64,000 nucleotides of DNA, from NCBI RefSeq assembly GCF_039522605.1, contig NZ_BAAADS010000025.1, forward strand, positions 310,001 to 374,000, in the 5' to 3' direction. A program made the position numbers and the translations under genes. Source of the DNA: Lentibacillus siamensis. Lineage in GTDB: Bacteria > Bacillota > Bacilli > Bacillales > Amphibacillaceae. Below, piece after piece: positions 62,172-64,000 of this stretch (positions are counted from its first letter, which is position 1; the number at the start of each line of letters is the position of its first letter). The notes beneath the pieces are model-generated. The model did no database searches, had not been told where the DNA came from, and saw only the letters and a list, made by a program, of their open reading frames with translations.

Positions 62172-62458
62172 GTTGATGTTTCACCGTTTGCGGTTGATGT
62201 TCACCATTTGTAGTTGATGTTTTGCCGCTTGCGGTTGATGTTCGCTATTTGCGGTTGATGTTTTGCCGTTTGTGGTTGATGTTTTGCCGTTTGTGGTTGA
62301 TGTTTTGCCGCTTGCGGTTGATGTTCGCTATTTGCGGTTGATGTTTTGCCGTTTGTGGTTGATGTTCGCTATTTGCGGTTGATGTTTTGCCGTTTGTGGT
62401 TGATGTCCGCTGTTTGCGGTTGATGTTCGCTATTTGTGGTTGATGTCCACTTTTCGTA
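62172..62458 (+). repeat. Tandem array of fourteen 20-21 bp units (GTTGATG core)
   Basis: Two unit types alternate: 21-mers GTTGATGTTTTGCCG plus TTTGYG, and 20-mers GTTGATGTTCGCTATTTGCG. The core GTTGATGT starts every 20 or 21 bp from 62172 to 62439. It lies between cstA and the formate dehydrogenase terminator; nothing else is seen in 61958-62465. An 80-codon frame through it is only the repeat translated. Confidence 0.93.
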
Positions 62459-62469
62459 CGAACATGAAC

Positions 62470-62510
62470 GAAAAACCCCGGATACACTGTTCCCTAGTGC
62501 ATCCGGGGTC
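62470..62510 (-). terminator. Terminator of the fdhA-DUF1641 unit
   Basis: CCCCGGAT / ATCCGGGG stem then TTTTT on the minus strand. Confidence 0.9.
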
Positions 62511-62518
62511 CATCGTAA

Positions 62519-62986
62519 TTATTCTTTTCCCATACCTTTCAGAAAGGCCAGCAGCATCGTAATACTCCGGTTTATTTCCGGGTCTTTCATCGCCTTCATC
62601 AGATCGAAATATGATGTCTTATCGTTACTTTCCGAATTCCCTGCCGCCTCTATTCCGCTATTGAGTCGGCCGGTTAATTCTTTCAGCTCGTCTACTCTCA
62701 GTTCACCAGCAAGAAATACCAGCTGCATCATATTTTCCAGTACCTTTTCATATTGCGGTTTATTCAGCTCGTTCATCACATTCTCAAGCGCGTCCTCTTT
62801 ATGTTTAACGAGCGCATGACCCATGTCGAGCATTCCATTGTTATTCAATGTGCCCAGGAAGTCAATTCCTTTCAAAATGGCTTCCTTATTTTCACTCACC
62901 GCTACCAATATTTCCTCGAGGTTGTCGTGCTGCATTTTTTCTTTCGGGATTTCCATTCGTTTTACATTTGAAATCGGATCAGCCAT
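62519..62986 (-). CDS. DUF1641 protein (YrhD-like)
   Basis: 155 residues, helical, with the family segments AILKGIDFLGTLNNNGMLDMGHALVKHKEDALENVM and DLMKAMKDPEINRSITMLLAFLKGMGKE. DUF1641 proteins are commonly encoded directly after formate dehydrogenase or other oxidoreductases; yrhD-yrhE in B. subtilis is the same pair. AAGGTGAGACATA precedes the ATG, which overlaps the fdhA end by 8 bp, so translation is coupled. Confidence 0.85.
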   Translation of the reverse strand: MADPISNVKRMEIPKEKMQHDNLEEILVAVSENKEAILKGIDFLGTLNNNGMLDMGHALVKHKEDALENVMNELNKPQYEKVLENMMQLVFLAGELRVDELKELTGRLNSGIEAAGNSESNDKTSYFDLMKAMKDPEINRSITMLLAFLKGMGKE

Positions 62987-64000
62987 TATGTCTCACCTTG
63001 CTTTCCGGGAAAATATAGTCACTCCTGTTCCACTTTTCCTCTACATTTACACTGATCTGCGGTTGCCGGTTTCCTCTGCGGTAATTATTCGGCGGTAATG
63101 GACTTTTTCCTTTCGTCTTAAGAACTTCCATTCTTACCGCGATTTCCTTGTATGCCGGTGTATTTGTGTCTTTATCAACGTTATTATCCGTTAGAAAGTT
63201 TACTGCTGTTTTACCGTTATCGTTTAATGGAAGATACACTTCTTTCCCGCTGACACGATCTGTTACATGCACAAGCCCGGTCACCTCGCCGGCATGGGAA
63301 ATCAGTTTAATTTCGGCTCCTTCCCGTACACCACGCTCTTCCGCCAATTCAGGGGAAATCTCGATAAACGCATTCGGCATCTTACTGGAAATAGCTTTTG
63401 ATTTATACGTCATGTTACCTTCATGGAAATGCTCCAGGACGCGACCATTATTCACATGCAGATCATATTCATCATCCGTTTCATACCGCAGATCAAATTC
63501 CAACGGGTACAGCCGCGCTTTTTTATCATCGAACGGAAAACCCTCCACATACAGCAATGGTGTATCCGTCCCATCCGCGGCTACTGGCCACTGCAGGCTG
63601 TTATAATCTGTCAGACGCCCGTAGCTGACACCGGCAAACAATGGTGCCAATGAGGCAGCTTCATCCATGATATCAGATGGACTGTCATATCCCCATTCAT
63701 AATCAAGACGTCCGGCCAGTTCCATAATGATCTCCCAGTCCGGGCGGGAATCGCCAACCGGATCAAGTGCTTTGTATAATCGCTGAATCCGACGCTCTGT
63801 ATTGGTAAACGTTCCTTCTTTCTCCAGACTTGGAACAGCCGGCAAAATAACATCGGCATATTGGGCAGTTTTCGTTAAAAATAAATCCTGGACAACGAAG
63901 AAATCCAGCTGTTCAAAAGCAGCACGGACATAATTAATATTTGCATCGACAACACCTGTATCTTCACCAAGTACATAAAGCGAATGGAGTTCTCCAGCAT
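62979..64000 (-). CDS. Formate dehydrogenase alpha subunit, C-terminal part (cut by window edge)
   Basis: Molybdopterin-dependent oxidoreductase. About 340 codons are present and the frame is open to base 64000. The N-terminal FeS and catalytic Cys/Sec regions are outside. Visible are FFVVQDLFLTKTAQYADVILP, the GTFTNTERRIQ motif, and the MPT-binding C-terminal domain (NNGRVLEHFHEGNMTYKSKAI ... PNAFIEISPELAEERGVREGAEIKLIS). This layout matches YrhE. It needs the cofactor made by MoaA and MoeA (49-51 kb). Confidence 0.9.
   Translation of the reverse strand, partial: AGELHSLYVLGEDTGVVDANINYVRAAFEQLDFFVVQDLFLTKTAQYADVILPAVPSLEKEGTFTNTERRIQRLYKALDPVGDSRPDWEIIMELAGRLDYEWGYDSPSDIMDEAASLAPLFAGVSYGRLTDYNSLQWPVAADGTDTPLLYVEGFPFDDKKARLYPLEFDLRYETDDEYDLHVNNGRVLEHFHEGNMTYKSKAISSKMPNAFIEISPELAEERGVREGAEIKLISHAGEVTGLVHVTDRVSGKEVYLPLNDNGKTAVNFLTDNNVDKDTNTPAYKEIAVRMEVLKTKGKSPLPPNNYRRGNRQPQISVNVEEKWNRSDYIFPESKVRHNG

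Noticed and set aside
62172..62458. CRISPR array
   Set aside because: Units are about 21 bp with no unique spacers of normal length, and there are no cas genes.
62245..62487. 80-codon minus-strand frame rich in Asn, Arg, Lys and His repeats
   Set aside because: It is the translation of the 20-21 bp GTTGATG array; there is no ribosome site, the composition is extreme and the unit length varies between 20 and 21 bp, so a true coding repeat would shift frame.

Overview
This window reads as the chromosome of a low-GC, spore-forming member of the Bacillaceae. Gene order repeatedly matches the Bacillus subtilis blocks yla (ftsW-ylaN, ylaL/J/I/H/F), ykt (yktA/B, suhB), pdhABCD-ykyA-def-rpoY-rnjA-ktrC, and yku (dapH-dapL-ykuS-mscS, cbpB, fadH, ykuE, ykyB). 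A BCCT osmolyte carrier, split KtrC/KtrD potassium uptake and many interspersed intergenic repeats fit a halotolerant genus of the Virgibacillus/Oceanobacillus kind; that genus-level guess is inference. Nothing looks like a prophage, plasmid or CRISPR locus, and no transposase gene was seen.

Layout. 1-9.5 kb: pyruvate carboxylase (cut by the left edge), ftsW, ylaN, small yla/ykt genes, suhB and a flavin oxidoreductase. 9.6 kb: a 34-codon gene for the GapA-binding peptide SR1P, the coding part of the dual-function RNA SR1. 9.9-22 kb: lipoprotein deacetylase, OpuD-like carrier, the pyruvate dehydrogenase operon, ykyA, def, a tiny cationic ORF, rpoY and rnjA. 22-31 kb: pyruvate oxidase, ktrC, a TetR/MFS pair with two near-identical operators, a heterodimeric ABC exporter and a thioredoxin-like protein. 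31-44 kb: mscS, ykuS, dapL-dapH, a DHA2 exporter, cbpB, fadH, three 143-bp tandem repeats, ykuE, a Sco protein, ykyB, a DMT exporter, patA, a 58-codon Spo0E-like gene and a type I signal peptidase. 44-53 kb: a zinc-ribbon membrane protein paired with an HtrA-type protease, ktrD, moaA/moeA and small envelope proteins. 53-58 kb: an eight-gene sporulation operon. 58-64 kb: a quinone-oxidoreductase-like enzyme, an ArsA/Get3-type ATPase with a CC-ending small partner, CstA, and a DUF1641/formate dehydrogenase pair cut by the right edge.

The most notable system is at 53.3-57.8 kb. DUF1657, YhcN-like lipoprotein, SpoVAC, SpoVAD, SpoVAE, DUF1657 and a DUF421 protein with a fused DUF1657 tail follow one another, with a second DUF421 protein at the end. 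The first seven reproduce the spoVA-2mob operon linked to high spore heat resistance in the B. subtilis group; the eighth gene is additional.

Genes that probably work together: SR1P, the PDH complex and RNase J1 (central carbon and RNA decay); CbpB/DarB, KtrC, KtrD and pyruvate carboxylase (c-di-AMP and potassium homeostasis); DapH, DapL and PatA (acetylated branch of diaminopimelate synthesis); MoaA, MoeA and the molybdopterin formate dehydrogenase. Several repeat families lie between genes: a ~75-bp element in three dispersed copies, a 143-bp unit in three tandem copies, a large palindromic element at 30.7 kb, and two unrelated short arrays (22.2 and 62.2 kb) that share a period of about 21 bp.
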